64,000 bases of DNA from Bacillus sp. ZZV12-4809 (GTDB lineage: Bacteria > Bacillota > Bacilli > Bacillales > Cytobacillaceae), in contig NZ_VCRN01000003.1 in the NCBI RefSeq assembly GCF_009849585.1, forward strand, positions 1 through 64,000, read 5' to 3'. The position numbers and the translations under genes were made by a program. Below the pieces are notes generated by a model. The model searched no databases. It saw nothing but the letters and a program-made list of their open reading frames with translations, and was not told the DNA's origin. The stretch's first letter is position 1, and every line of letters starts with the position of its first letter. This document shows, in pieces, positions 44,554 through 52,531 of the stretch.

Positions 44554-44734
44554 TTACCTGGGCGTCATTATCTTAGCCGCGATACTAATGATGAATATTG
44601 TCTTCACTCAATATATGGTCCATCAATTTTATTACGAAAACTATGAAAATGTACTGATTTTCGGCGGGCTGAATATTATTCTTTTTCCCCTGGCTGTATT
44701 CGCTTATAAAAAGACGATTAACATGAGGGCGTGA
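44543..44734 (+). CDS. Small two-helix membrane protein of the nitrate operon
   Basis: 63 residues, two membrane helices (about 5-24 and 36-55) joined by a Tyr-rich loop (YMVHQFYYENYENV). No family recognised. Its overlap with the Rieske gene and tight spacing to the next gene suggest it is a structural subunit of the membrane complex. Confidence 0.7.
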   Translation: MKRSYLGVIILAAILMMNIVFTQYMVHQFYYENYENVLIFGGLNIILFPLAVFAYKKTINMRA

Positions 44735-44739
44735 TTTAC

Positions 44740-45051
44740 ATGAATAGTGAAACTTATCTTGATTTTTGTTTTGTACGAGAACAATCCGGCAATTTTGTTT
44801 CTGAAGTTGATCAGCTCCTGTCTGAGCTCTTTAAGGGAGTCCGCCTTAACTGGTACTTGGATGAAAAGTCACATGACGGCATGGACATTGTTGTAGCAGA
44901 GGTAAAAGGCATGAGCAAATGGCAATCGGAAGAGGAAACCATTGAATTTATAGAAGAAAACGCAGGAGAATCCTTCTGGAAATATCTTCAGGGATACCAG
45001 ATGTATGTTTACCCTGCTAAAAGAGGGTGCGGCAGCTGTGGAACTCATTAA
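44740..45051 (+). CDS. Unknown protein with C-terminal CGSC motif, nitrate operon
   Basis: A 103-residue cytoplasmic acidic protein (SETYLDFCFVREQSG; WQSEEETIEFIEENAGESFW). It ends in RGCGSCGTH, a thioredoxin-like or metal-binding pair. No family recognised. An assembly factor or electron shuttle for the oxidoreductase is possible. ATG 44740 is preceded by AGGGCGTGAT; GTG 44731 is an alternative. Confidence 0.65.
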   Translation: MNSETYLDFCFVREQSGNFVSEVDQLLSELFKGVRLNWYLDEKSHDGMDIVVAEVKGMSKWQSEEETIEFIEENAGESFWKYLQGYQMYVYPAKRGCGSCGTH

Positions 45052-45313
45052 TAAAAAGGAACTGGATGGATTTGTCAGGGAAAGGGTTCAGGTGGCAATC
45101 TTAGATGAAGATGGAAGTGACAAAGCGCCATTTGTTCCTAAGATAATTCAAAAAACCGGACTTTGCCCTGATGGAACACACTTGCGGATTTATTTTGATA
45201 AAATGAACTTTTTTGCGGTCCCGCTGACATCCTCTGTAAAAGCATCCGAGACCCAGTGGGCTGCAATTGATCAGGAAGCCGGATTAAAATATGTAATTAA
45301 GAAGAGAGCGTGA
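45038..45313 (+). CDS. Unknown small protein, nitrate operon
   Basis: About 91 residues from GTG 45038 (AGAGGGTG nine bases upstream; an ATG at 45005 is in frame but deeper in the previous gene). One Cys (GLCPDGTHLR). No family recognised. It overlaps the previous gene by 14 bases and narK by four, so it is part of the same unit. NarJ/TorD-type chaperones are much larger, so it is not one of those. Confidence 0.6.
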   Translation: MELINKKELDGFVRERVQVAILDEDGSDKAPFVPKIIQKTGLCPDGTHLRIYFDKMNFFAVPLTSSVKASETQWAAIDQEAGLKYVIKKRA

Positions 45314-46824
45314 ACAAAATGATAAGAAAAATACAGCTTCCTTTGCAGACGTTAAATTTAGTGGCCGGGTTTATGGTTTGGGTGCTGATATCCTCCCTTA
45401 TGCCGTTTATAAAGGAAGATATCAATATTCCATCCGACAAGCTTGCGCTTGTAACAGCTGTTCCGGTCATCCTCGGATCACTGCTTCGAATACCTCTGGG
45501 ATATTATGCTAATCAGTTTGGCGCCAGAGTAATCTTTATGCTGAGTTTTATACTTCTATTATTCCCAGTCTATTATATCAGCATAGCAGATTCGATTACT
45601 GATTTGCTTATCGGGGGATTATTCCTTGGCCTTGGCGGAGCAGTATTCTCTGTAGGTGTTACTTCCCTTCCGAAGTATTACCCAAAGGAGCGCCATGGAT
45701 TTGTAAATGGCATTTATGGGGCAGGGAATCTTGGAACGGCCATCACTGCCTTTGCAGCACCAGTTGTTGCCACAAAACTTGGCTGGTCCCTAACTGTACA
45801 GATTTACCTTGTTCTGCTGGGGATTTTCATTGCGGCTAACTTCTTCCTGGGAGATAAAAAAGAAATTAAGGTACAGACTCCGCTTATCGAGCAAATAAAA
45901 GGCGTCTATAAAAATGAAAAACTATGGCTTTTGAGCCTATTCTATTTTATTACCTTTGGGTCATTTGTGGCTTTTACTATTTATCTGCCAAACTTCCTTG
46001 TAGCTCACTTTGAACTTGATAAAGTTGATGCGGGATTAAGAACAGCAGGGTTCATTGTTCTGGCAACTGCCATGAGGCCAATAGGCGGATGGCTGGCTGA
46101 CCGTTTTCACTCTTTAGTTTTGCTGATGTTTGTTTTTGGAGTCTATACCATTTCTGCGGTGATTCTATCTCTATCTCCTTCTATTACATGGTATACATTT
46201 GGATGCCTAAGCATTGCTCTATCAGCAGGAATAGGAAATGGCGTTATCTTTAAGCTTGTGCCTATGTATTTCCAGAAGCAGGCAGGCATTGTAAACGGAA
46301 TTGTGTCTGCAATGGGCGGTCTGGGCGGATTTTTCCCTCCGCTGCTTTTAACTCTCCTATTTAATATTACAGGGCATTATGCGATAGGTTTTATGGCATT
46401 ATCTCAGGTCGCGCTTGCCAGCCTAATTCTGGTTGTATGGATGTACTTCCAGGGAAGGATGGAAATTGCGAGCCAGGTGATTGATCATACAATCGAAGGT
46501 ATACTGGTTACAGATAAGAACGGAAAAATCATCTCTGTAAACCCTGCTTTCACAGAGATTACCGGCTATAATCAAGAGGAAGTAGTCGGCAAAAAACCAA
46601 GTATCCTTAAATCAGGAAGACAATCTAAAGCCTTCTATCAGGACTTGTGGAATTCAATTGAAAAAAATGGATTCTGGCAAGGGGAGATATGGAATTCCCG
46701 TAAGGATGGGGAACAGTATCTCCAATGGCTTACCATAAGTGCCATTAAAAATGATGCCGGAGATGTAGTTCAATATGCAGGCATGTTCAGCGATATTTCC
46801 AGCCATCGGGTAAAAAAAGCATAA
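45310..46824 (+). CDS. narK: NarK-type nitrate/nitrite transporter fused to a PAS domain
   Basis: Residues 1-385 are a 12-helix MFS transporter of the nitrate/nitrite porter family, with NarK-like GLGGAVFSVGV and GAGNLGT motifs. A complete PAS domain follows (about 392-500; DHTIEGILVTDKNGKIISVN, ITGYNQEEVVGKKPS, GEIWNSRKDGEQYLQWLTIS). Such a fusion is unusual: NarK proteins normally end after helix 12. The next gene, a sensor-less kinase, continues in the same reading frame beyond a single TAA. The start is GTG 45310 overlapping the previous stop, or ATG 45319. Confidence 0.85.
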   Translation: MNKMIRKIQLPLQTLNLVAGFMVWVLISSLMPFIKEDINIPSDKLALVTAVPVILGSLLRIPLGYYANQFGARVIFMLSFILLLFPVYYISIADSITDLLIGGLFLGLGGAVFSVGVTSLPKYYPKERHGFVNGIYGAGNLGTAITAFAAPVVATKLGWSLTVQIYLVLLGIFIAANFFLGDKKEIKVQTPLIEQIKGVYKNEKLWLLSLFYFITFGSFVAFTIYLPNFLVAHFELDKVDAGLRTAGFIVLATAMRPIGGWLADRFHSLVLLMFVFGVYTISAVILSLSPSITWYTFGCLSIALSAGIGNGVIFKLVPMYFQKQAGIVNGIVSAMGGLGGFFPPLLLTLLFNITGHYAIGFMALSQVALASLILVVWMYFQGRMEIASQVIDHTIEGILVTDKNGKIISVNPAFTEITGYNQEEVVGKKPSILKSGRQSKAFYQDLWNSIEKNGFWQGEIWNSRKDGEQYLQWLTISAIKNDAGDVVQYAGMFSDISSHRVKKA

Positions 46825-46860
46825 AATAAGCTAAATAATTTCAAAAGGAGGAGGGATGAA

Positions 46861-47511
46861 ATGGAAACCCAGCCAGCAAAGAAAAATATCAGTTCATATA
46901 TCATTCAATCTCAGGAAGATGAAATCAAGCGCATTGCCCTGGAGCTTCACGAAGGGGTAGGGCAGACGCTTTACAGCTTATATACAGGCATGCAGTTCAT
47001 TCTGACTTCTGTCGATCAGCCAGAGATGAAAGGTCATATAGGGGATATGGCACAAATGATGGAAAAGACAATTCAGGAGATTAGGCTTTTGGCTGTGGAA
47101 TTGCATCCCCCTGCTCTAGGAACCCTCGGCCTGCTCCCGGCCCTGAAAAGTTATCTGAAATTATACACTTCCACATATGGAGTCACCGTTGATCTTCAGC
47201 ATGAGGGAAAGGAAGTGCAAATCAGGGAACAGGAAAGGATTACTCTGTTCCGTGTTTGCCAGGAAGCTCTGGCTAACATAGCAAGGTATGCGGATACAAT
47301 GAGTGCAGGCATTTTCATTCGGTGGGAGCCGGGAAAGCTTTCAATCACGATTAATGATAAGGGGAAGGGCTTTGATGTAGATGCCGCGATGAAAAACTCA
47401 GCCGGCATTGCTGCCATGATGGAAAGAATGCTGTTAATCAACGGCAAATGCGCCATCAGCTCAAAAATCGGTGAAGGGACTTCAATAGATATCACCCTTC
47501 CGTTATACTAA
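46861..47511 (+). CDS. NreB-like histidine kinase without a sensor domain
   Basis: A 216-residue cytoplasmic kinase with only a HisKA_3 dimerisation helix (phospho-acceptor H30 in ALELHEGVGQT) and HATPase (EALANIARYA N-box, NDKGKGFD G-box, GEGTSIDITLPL). NreB of staphylococci carries an N-terminal oxygen-sensing PAS with an Fe-S cluster; none is present here. AAAGGAGGAGGG precedes ATG 46861, so it is translated on its own. Its frame is continuous with narK-PAS except for TAA at 46822. Partner regulator: NreC. Confidence 0.85.
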   Translation: METQPAKKNISSYIIQSQEDEIKRIALELHEGVGQTLYSLYTGMQFILTSVDQPEMKGHIGDMAQMMEKTIQEIRLLAVELHPPALGTLGLLPALKSYLKLYTSTYGVTVDLQHEGKEVQIREQERITLFRVCQEALANIARYADTMSAGIFIRWEPGKLSITINDKGKGFDVDAAMKNSAGIAAMMERMLLINGKCAISSKIGEGTSIDITLPLY

Positions 47512-47602
47512 GATTATTCTTATCAAGGGATCTGCATACAGCGGTTCCCTTGTTGCCTATTGTGGAATTTTATATACGGACAAAAGCTAAGGGGGAGCAG
47601 GC

Positions 47603-48256
47603 TTGATCAATATATTACTTTGCGACGACCACGCGGTGGTCAGGATGGGTTTGAAAATGCTTTTAAATAACCATGATGACATGCAGGTGGTTGGTGAAGC
47701 TTCTGAAGGCAATGAGGGGATTCAGCAGGCCATGGAATTAAAGCCTGATGTGGTTGTCATGGATTTAAGCATGCCCCATGGGAAAGATGGCATGTCGGCA
47801 ACCTCAGAATTAAAAAAGTTAATGCCTGAAATAGCGATCCTTATTTTGACGATGCATGATGATGAAGAGTACTTATTCAGGGCGATTCAAGCTGGTGCTT
47901 CCGGGTGTATTTTAAAGAGTGCACCCCATGATGAACTGCTTACAGCCATCCGGTCTGTTGCTAGCGGGAATGCGTACCTGCATCCTTCTGCAACCAAAAG
48001 GCTTATGGAGGAGTATATCGGAAGTGTGAAGCAGGGGAACACCGATACATTCAACCTTCTTTCTGACAGGGAGAAAGAAGTTCTTACACTAATAGCCAAA
48101 GGGTTTTCGAATAAGGATATTGCTGAACTGCTTGTGATTAGTGTAAAGACAGTTGAAACACATAAAGGTAATTTAATGGAAAAACTTCAGATGAAGACAA
48201 GGCCGGAGCTTGTTGCTTATGCCTTGAAGAAAGGGCTGCTTGGCTATGGAATATAA
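47603..48256 (+). CDS. nreC: NreC-like response regulator
   Basis: A 217-residue NarL-family regulator. The receiver domain (1-120) has acidic residues D8/D9, phospho-acceptor D54 (VVMDLSMP) and K105-region; the LuxR-type helix-turn-helix (about 152-212) has LSDREKEVLTLIAKGFSNKDIAE. It should bind the palindromes at 40114-40147 and activate the nitrate operon. TTG start at 47603 behind AGGGGGAG. A 7-bp stem CAAGGGA/TCCCTTG (47525-47552) lies in the 90-bp gap before it. Confidence 0.88.
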   Translation: MINILLCDDHAVVRMGLKMLLNNHDDMQVVGEASEGNEGIQQAMELKPDVVVMDLSMPHGKDGMSATSELKKLMPEIAILILTMHDDEEYLFRAIQAGASGCILKSAPHDELLTAIRSVASGNAYLHPSATKRLMEEYIGSVKQGNTDTFNLLSDREKEVLTLIAKGFSNKDIAELLVISVKTVETHKGNLMEKLQMKTRPELVAYALKKGLLGYGI

Positions 48257-48698
48257 GGCGGGCAGCCCTGAAGAAATCGTGCAGGTAGATCAGCCTTGTG
48301 AAAAGGTGCTGAAAGAGCTTGAATGTGAATTTGTCGGATTGGCACTGCAAAATACTGATGGCCCGGATGTAAAATGGCACTATGCCGCAGGAAACAGCAA
48401 CGATAAATATAAGCGGATAACCGTAAGGTACGGGAAAGGCATTGCAGGGAAAGTCATCTCAACCGGAAGGCAGATGTACGTGGACAACTTCCCTGAAAAT
48501 ATTCCCGGTAAAGCATTGGAATATCCGATTATGCTAGCTGAAGGCCTGATACATGCATATGCTGTTCCCATTCATTTTAAAGGGATTCCCAAGGGGGTCC
48601 TCTTGATCGGGAACCGGTCGGGGCAGCCTATAGATGAAAGCATGCAAAGTAAAGCAAGAGATGCAGCCAGGACACTTGAAAATAAGCTGAATGGTTAA
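48246..48698 (+). CDS. nreA: GAF domain nitrate receptor, NreA-like
   Basis: A 150-residue single GAF domain (about 20-148; GKGIAGKVISTGRQMYVDNFP, YPIMLAEGLIHAYAVPIHFKG, PKGVLLIGNR). Length and neighbours match NreA, the nitrate-binding protein that controls NreB kinase activity in staphylococci. ATG 48246 lies inside the end of nreC and follows AAAGGG. Confidence 0.82.
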   Translation: MEYKAGSPEEIVQVDQPCEKVLKELECEFVGLALQNTDGPDVKWHYAAGNSNDKYKRITVRYGKGIAGKVISTGRQMYVDNFPENIPGKALEYPIMLAEGLIHAYAVPIHFKGIPKGVLLIGNRSGQPIDESMQSKARDAARTLENKLNG

Positions 48699-48722
48699 AT
48701 AAATGCAACTGGAGGAACGTAA

Positions 48723-50450
48723 ATGGACAGGAATAATCAGCAGGCAAAAAAGAGAGAGATTGCTCCTGATTCCAGTGATGCAACAATACTTGTAAATAGA
48801 TATGGGAACATCTCTTATGTGAACGAGCAGGCACAAGAGCAATTTGGATATAGCGAACAGGAACTGCAGGGGAAGTGTCTGGACGAACTGCTTCCTGAGA
48901 TCACTCTGCTTGAAACAGAAGAGGGTAAAGTGGTTCACCAGTATGGACAGCATCGCAATGGTGGAGTATTTTCAATATTTTATAGAATTAATTCTTTTAA
49001 GCTGGAACAAGAGAGCTATTATTTGATTGTCTTTCATTCAGTAAAAGACAGCTCCCGCTTAAAAAAGCAGCAGTCATATCCGTTAAAAGAATTGGTTGAC
49101 CTGCAATTTGCCCTGGATGAATCAACCATCGTCGCCTTCACAGACAGTAAAGGTAAAATCACCTATGTGAATGAAAAGTTCTGTGAAGTGTCAAAATATT
49201 CTGCGGAGGAGCTGATTGGCAAGGACCATAGAATCATCAACTCTTCTTATCATTCCAAGGATTTTATGAGAAACCTCTGGACCACTATTTCAAACGGGGA
49301 AGTCTGGCGCGGAGAAATTAAAAACAAAGCTAAAGACGGAACCTTTTATTGGGTAGATACTACAATCGTTCCTTTTATTGATGAAAAAGGGCAGCCGTAT
49401 AAATACCTGGCCATCCGGAAGGAAATCACTGAATATAAGCGTGTTGTCGCGGAGTTGAAAAATTCCCTGAACGAGCTGATTGATTTAAAATTTGCCCTGG
49501 ATTCTTCTTCTATTGTGGCCATTACAGATCAAAAGGGCAAAATTAAATATGTAAATGATCAGTTCTGCAGCATCTCAAAATATTCACGCCAGGAATTGCT
49601 GGGACAGGATCATAGAATTATCAACTCAGGATACCATTCCAAAGAGTTTTTCAGAGATTTATGGAGAACCATTTCTTCCGGAAAGGTATGGAAAGGCGAA
49701 ATCAAGAACAAAGCTAAGAATGGAGCCTATTATTGGGTAGATACCACGATCGTCCCATTCCTTAATGAAAAAGGAAAACCTTACCAGCATCTAGCTATTC
49801 GACATGAAGTCACGCAGCGGAAAAATGCAGAAGAAGAGCTGCAAAAAATGATGACAAGAATCATAGATGTTCAAGAGGATGAACGGAAAAGGCTGTCCCG
49901 GGAACTTCACGACGGAATAGGACAGAACTTATACAGCCATTTGATTACCATTAATAGGCTTCAGGCAGAAATAAGCCACCCGCTGCTTGATCAAATGCAG
50001 GATGAGGCAACTGAAATCATTGAAGAACTGCGGGATCTTTCATGGGAGCTTCGTCCGTCAGTGCTTGATGATCTGGGTCTGATACCGGCGATCCGATCCT
50101 ACCTGGTCCGTTTTTCAGAACATCATAATATCAACGTCCATTTTGATTGTTATCTGGCTTCACGCCTTAGTTCAAATAAAGAAATCACCATCTATAGAAT
50201 CATACAGGAAGCGCTGACAAATATAAGGAAATATGCTGAGGTAGATGAAGCAGCAGTTACAATCAGGCAAATGGATGAAGAAATCCGTATTGTTATTGAA
50301 GATAAAGGCAAAGGGTTCAATGTTAATGAAGTTTCAAGAGGAGTCGGTCTATTTAGCATGGAAGAGCGGGCAAAAGCTTCAGGAGGCTCCATAAGTGTTA
50401 ATTCAGAAGAAAATAAAGGGACAAAAATTATCCTAGAAATTCCGATATAG
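48723..50450 (+). CDS. Triple-PAS sensor histidine kinase
   Basis: A soluble 575-residue kinase. PAS1 covers about 20-115. PAS2 (about 128-245) and PAS3 (about 255-375) are close copies: both contain ITYVNE/IKYVND, DHRIINS.YHSK, GEIKNKAK and YYWVDTTIVPF, a recent internal duplication. HisKA_3 has the phospho-His H396 (SRELHDGIGQN), and HATPase shows IEDKGKGFN. No response regulator follows, so NreC is the probable target, giving two kinases for one regulator. The repeated PAS with conserved YWVDTTIVPF resembles redox or aromatic-ligand sensors. Confidence 0.88.
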   Translation: MDRNNQQAKKREIAPDSSDATILVNRYGNISYVNEQAQEQFGYSEQELQGKCLDELLPEITLLETEEGKVVHQYGQHRNGGVFSIFYRINSFKLEQESYYLIVFHSVKDSSRLKKQQSYPLKELVDLQFALDESTIVAFTDSKGKITYVNEKFCEVSKYSAEELIGKDHRIINSSYHSKDFMRNLWTTISNGEVWRGEIKNKAKDGTFYWVDTTIVPFIDEKGQPYKYLAIRKEITEYKRVVAELKNSLNELIDLKFALDSSSIVAITDQKGKIKYVNDQFCSISKYSRQELLGQDHRIINSGYHSKEFFRDLWRTISSGKVWKGEIKNKAKNGAYYWVDTTIVPFLNEKGKPYQHLAIRHEVTQRKNAEEELQKMMTRIIDVQEDERKRLSRELHDGIGQNLYSHLITINRLQAEISHPLLDQMQDEATEIIEELRDLSWELRPSVLDDLGLIPAIRSYLVRFSEHHNINVHFDCYLASRLSSNKEITIYRIIQEALTNIRKYAEVDEAAVTIRQMDEEIRIVIEDKGKGFNVNEVSRGVGLFSMEERAKASGGSISVNSEENKGTKIILEIPI

Positions 50451-50451
50451 A

Positions 50452-50481
50452 AAAAGCTGCCAAATCAATATGGCAGCTTTT
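50452..50481. terminator. Bidirectional terminator
   Basis: Perfect 11-bp stem AAAAGCTGCCA and complement ends the nitrate operon and chrA. Confidence 0.9.
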
Positions 50482-50487
50482 CTTATT

Positions 50488-51678
50488 CTAGAATATAGCT
50501 CCTAATACAGTTCCGCCAACGGCTCCTGTCACAACAATAACCCAAGGCGGCAGTTTCCAATAAACAAGCATGCTGAATAATATTGCGGCGAATGCAAAAT
50601 CCGCCGGCTCCAAGATGCTGCTGGTCCAAATGGGATGATAAAAGGCAGCGATTAAAATGCCGACAACTGCAGCATTCACCCCCATTAATGCCCCCTTGAT
50701 GTTAGGATTGCGGCGAAGTGTGTCCCAAAATGGAAGTGTTCCTAAGATAAGCAGAAAGGCAGGCAAAAAGATTGCGGCCGTTGCAAGCAAACCGCCCTGC
50801 CAGCCATTCATCACTGCTCCAAGATACGCAGCAAAAGTAAATAATGGCCCCGGCACTGCCTGAGCTGCACCATAGCCGGCAAGAAAGGCTTCTTGACTTA
50901 GCCAGCCTGCTGGGACGAATTCACGTTCCAGCAATGGAAGTACAACATGCCCTCCGCCAAAAACAAGAGATCCAGAACGATAAAAGCTATCAAATAAAGC
51001 AACCCACTCCACTCCGGTTAGCTCCCTTAAAAGAGGAAGTCCTATTATAAGGCCAAAAAACAAAACTAAACAGCTTATTGCAAAACCTTTCGAGATAGGA
51101 AACTCCATCGGTTTATTATCGTCATCCTTATGCTTTTTATAGATTAAAAATCCGATTAAGCCAGAGACAAGGATGACCGCAACCTGGGTAATGGCTGTCT
51201 GCCATAAAAGGGTGGCGATAATTGCGAGCAGTGCCAGCGTTTTTCGCGGAAGGTCAGGTACAAGCTTTTGTGCCATTCCCAGGATAGCATGAGCCACTAC
51301 AGCCACCGCGACAATTTTAAGGCCATGGATCCAGCCGGCATCTGCCGGATTAATGCCTTGAAGAAGAATGGCGAAAATGATCAGAACGATGACCGATGGC
51401 AATGTGAAACCCAGAAATGCGAAGATGCCGCCAGCTGCTCCAGCCCTCATAACACCAATGCCAATCCCGACCTGGCTGCTCGCTGGACCTGGAAGGAACT
51501 GACAAAGTGCAACTAAGTCTGCGTAGCTTTTCTCATCCATCCATTTTCTTCTGCGGACATACTCTTCATGAAAATATCCGAGATGAGCGACAGGTCCCCC
51601 GAAGGAGGTGAGTCCAAGTCTGCCAGAAACCATTAAAATTTCCAGTAAAGTATTAAAATGGGTTTTGTTTTTTTTCAT
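50488..51678 (-). CDS. chrA: Chromate transporter, long (two-domain) type
   Basis: CHR family proton-driven efflux protein of 396 residues with two homologous halves, each starting with the FGGP..HLGYFHEEYV (about 28-45) or FGGGHVVLPLLEREFVP (about 242-258) motif, plus CQFLPGPASSQ and GAAQAVPGPLF. It could export chromate or be a sulfate-like carrier. The second of two ATGs (51678) has correct spacing from AAAGGAG. Its gene follows padR by 11 bases. Confidence 0.9.
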   Translation of the reverse strand: MKKNKTHFNTLLEILMVSGRLGLTSFGGPVAHLGYFHEEYVRRRKWMDEKSYADLVALCQFLPGPASSQVGIGIGVMRAGAAGGIFAFLGFTLPSVIVLIIFAILLQGINPADAGWIHGLKIVAVAVVAHAILGMAQKLVPDLPRKTLALLAIIATLLWQTAITQVAVILVSGLIGFLIYKKHKDDDNKPMEFPISKGFAISCLVLFFGLIIGLPLLRELTGVEWVALFDSFYRSGSLVFGGGHVVLPLLEREFVPAGWLSQEAFLAGYGAAQAVPGPLFTFAAYLGAVMNGWQGGLLATAAIFLPAFLLILGTLPFWDTLRRNPNIKGALMGVNAAVVGILIAAFYHPIWTSSILEPADFAFAAILFSMLVYWKLPPWVIVVTGAVGGTVLGAIF

Positions 51679-51689
51679 ATGCATCTCCT

Positions 51690-51998
51690 TTAATCCTTAA
51701 TTTCTTTAAAAAGCTCGAAAGCTTTTTTTCTAGCATCCTCCAAAACCGCCATTCCTTTTTCTGTTGCGGTATAATACTTTCTTATTCTTCCTTCAACATT
51801 TTTCTTTTCCTGATGCAGGAGCCCGTCCGACTCCATAGAATGCAGGATGGGGTATAAAGTTCCGTAACTGATGCTGTATCCGTGCTCCTTCAGTTCTTCA
51901 GCCATCCATGTGCCGAATACAGGGTGCTCCTTTGCATGATGAAGAATATGGATTTGAATAAACCCCAGGAACAGTTTCCGGAGTATTTTATCTTCCAA
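51690..51998 (-). CDS. PadR-family transcription regulator
   Basis: A 102-residue winged-helix regulator (PVFGTWMAEELKEHGYSISYGTLYPILHSMESDGLL is split over the recognition helix; KYYTATEKG wing). TTG start at 51998 behind AAAGGAGGC; the frame stays open another 21 codons but without a site. It forms an operon with chrA and likely represses it through the palindrome at 52032. Confidence 0.88.
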   Translation of the reverse strand: MEDKILRKLFLGFIQIHILHHAKEHPVFGTWMAEELKEHGYSISYGTLYPILHSMESDGLLHQEKKNVEGRIRKYYTATEKGMAVLEDARKKAFELFKEIKD

Positions 51999-52031
51999 GC
52001 AAATGCCTCCTTTATTGATTTCTAAAATCGA

Positions 52032-52046
52032 TATCGAATTTCGATA
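52032..52046 (-). promoter_or_regulatory. Predicted PadR operator
   Basis: TATCGAATTTCGATA is a perfect 15-bp palindrome (7+1+7) 34 bp before the padR start. A second ATCGAT lies beside it. Confidence 0.65.
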
Positions 52047-52118
52047 ATAAGATGATACCAAAATAAATGTGAGAAAAAAAGAGGAGTATAAAAAGTTTAC
52101 AAATCTTTAACATAGACA

Positions 52119-52144
52119 TAAAAAAGAACGCTCTTCAAGCGTTC
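52119..52144 (-). terminator. Terminator of the small divergent operon
   Basis: GAACGC / GCGTTC stem with a T-rich tail on the minus strand. Confidence 0.75.
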
Positions 52145-52149
52145 CTTTA

Positions 52150-52287
52150 CTAACTATTCTGTTCATTCCTCAAAATTTCATATGCATAATCACCGGCTGC
52201 TGCCGTTAAACTTTCCCACAGCTGATCCCGGAGTAAATCGAGTTCAATAATCCTTCTTGCCAAATCTATTGTATTTTTTGTTTCCAT
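52150..52287 (-). CDS. Small hypothetical protein, second gene of the pair beside tnrA
   Basis: 45 residues, helical, acidic at the ends (TKNTIDLARRIIELDLLRDQLWESL). ATG 52287 follows CAGGGGGCC. It starts 13 bases after the FbpA-like frame stops. No family recognised. In B. subtilis two tiny TnrA-controlled genes (ykzB-ykoL) lie divergent to tnrA; this pair occupies the same place, but homology is not shown. Confidence 0.55.
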   Translation of the reverse strand: METKNTIDLARRIIELDLLRDQLWESLTAAAGDYAYEILRNEQNS

Positions 52288-52300
52288 AAGGGCCCCCTGG

Positions 52301-52465
52301 TCAATAACGGCTTCGCTTGCTGTGTTTTTTAAATATAACCTCAAGTTCTGTTAAGGTCAGCTTTTGCAGAGCAGGTTCAGAATGACGATATTCGCTTCCT
52401 GATTTAACCAGCAGATCGATTAGATATTGCCGTTTTTTCTCAATGGCTTTTCTTAAATATTTCAT
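52301..52465 (-). CDS. Small basic FbpA-like protein
   Basis: 54 residues, basic: MKYLRKAIEKKRQYLIDLL at the start and LTLTELEVIFKK in the middle, the layout I recall for the Fur-regulated basic protein FbpA family. GAGGAGAT precedes the ATG. I see no clear Fur box; two TnrA/GlnR boxes lie in the shared divergent region, so nitrogen control is more likely here. Confidence 0.6.
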   Translation of the reverse strand: MKYLRKAIEKKRQYLIDLLVKSGSEYRHSEPALQKLTLTELEVIFKKHSKRSRY

Positions 52466-52531
52466 TTCTTATCTCCTCTTTTCTTTAATTTTTTTTATTC
52501 TATAAAATATTTACCGCCAATTCAGTTAATA

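Noticed and set aside
46822-46824. TAA between narK-PAS and the kinase as a sequencing error
   Set aside because: A strong, well-spaced ribosome site directly before the kinase ATG argues that the genes are truly separate; left as a question in the findings.
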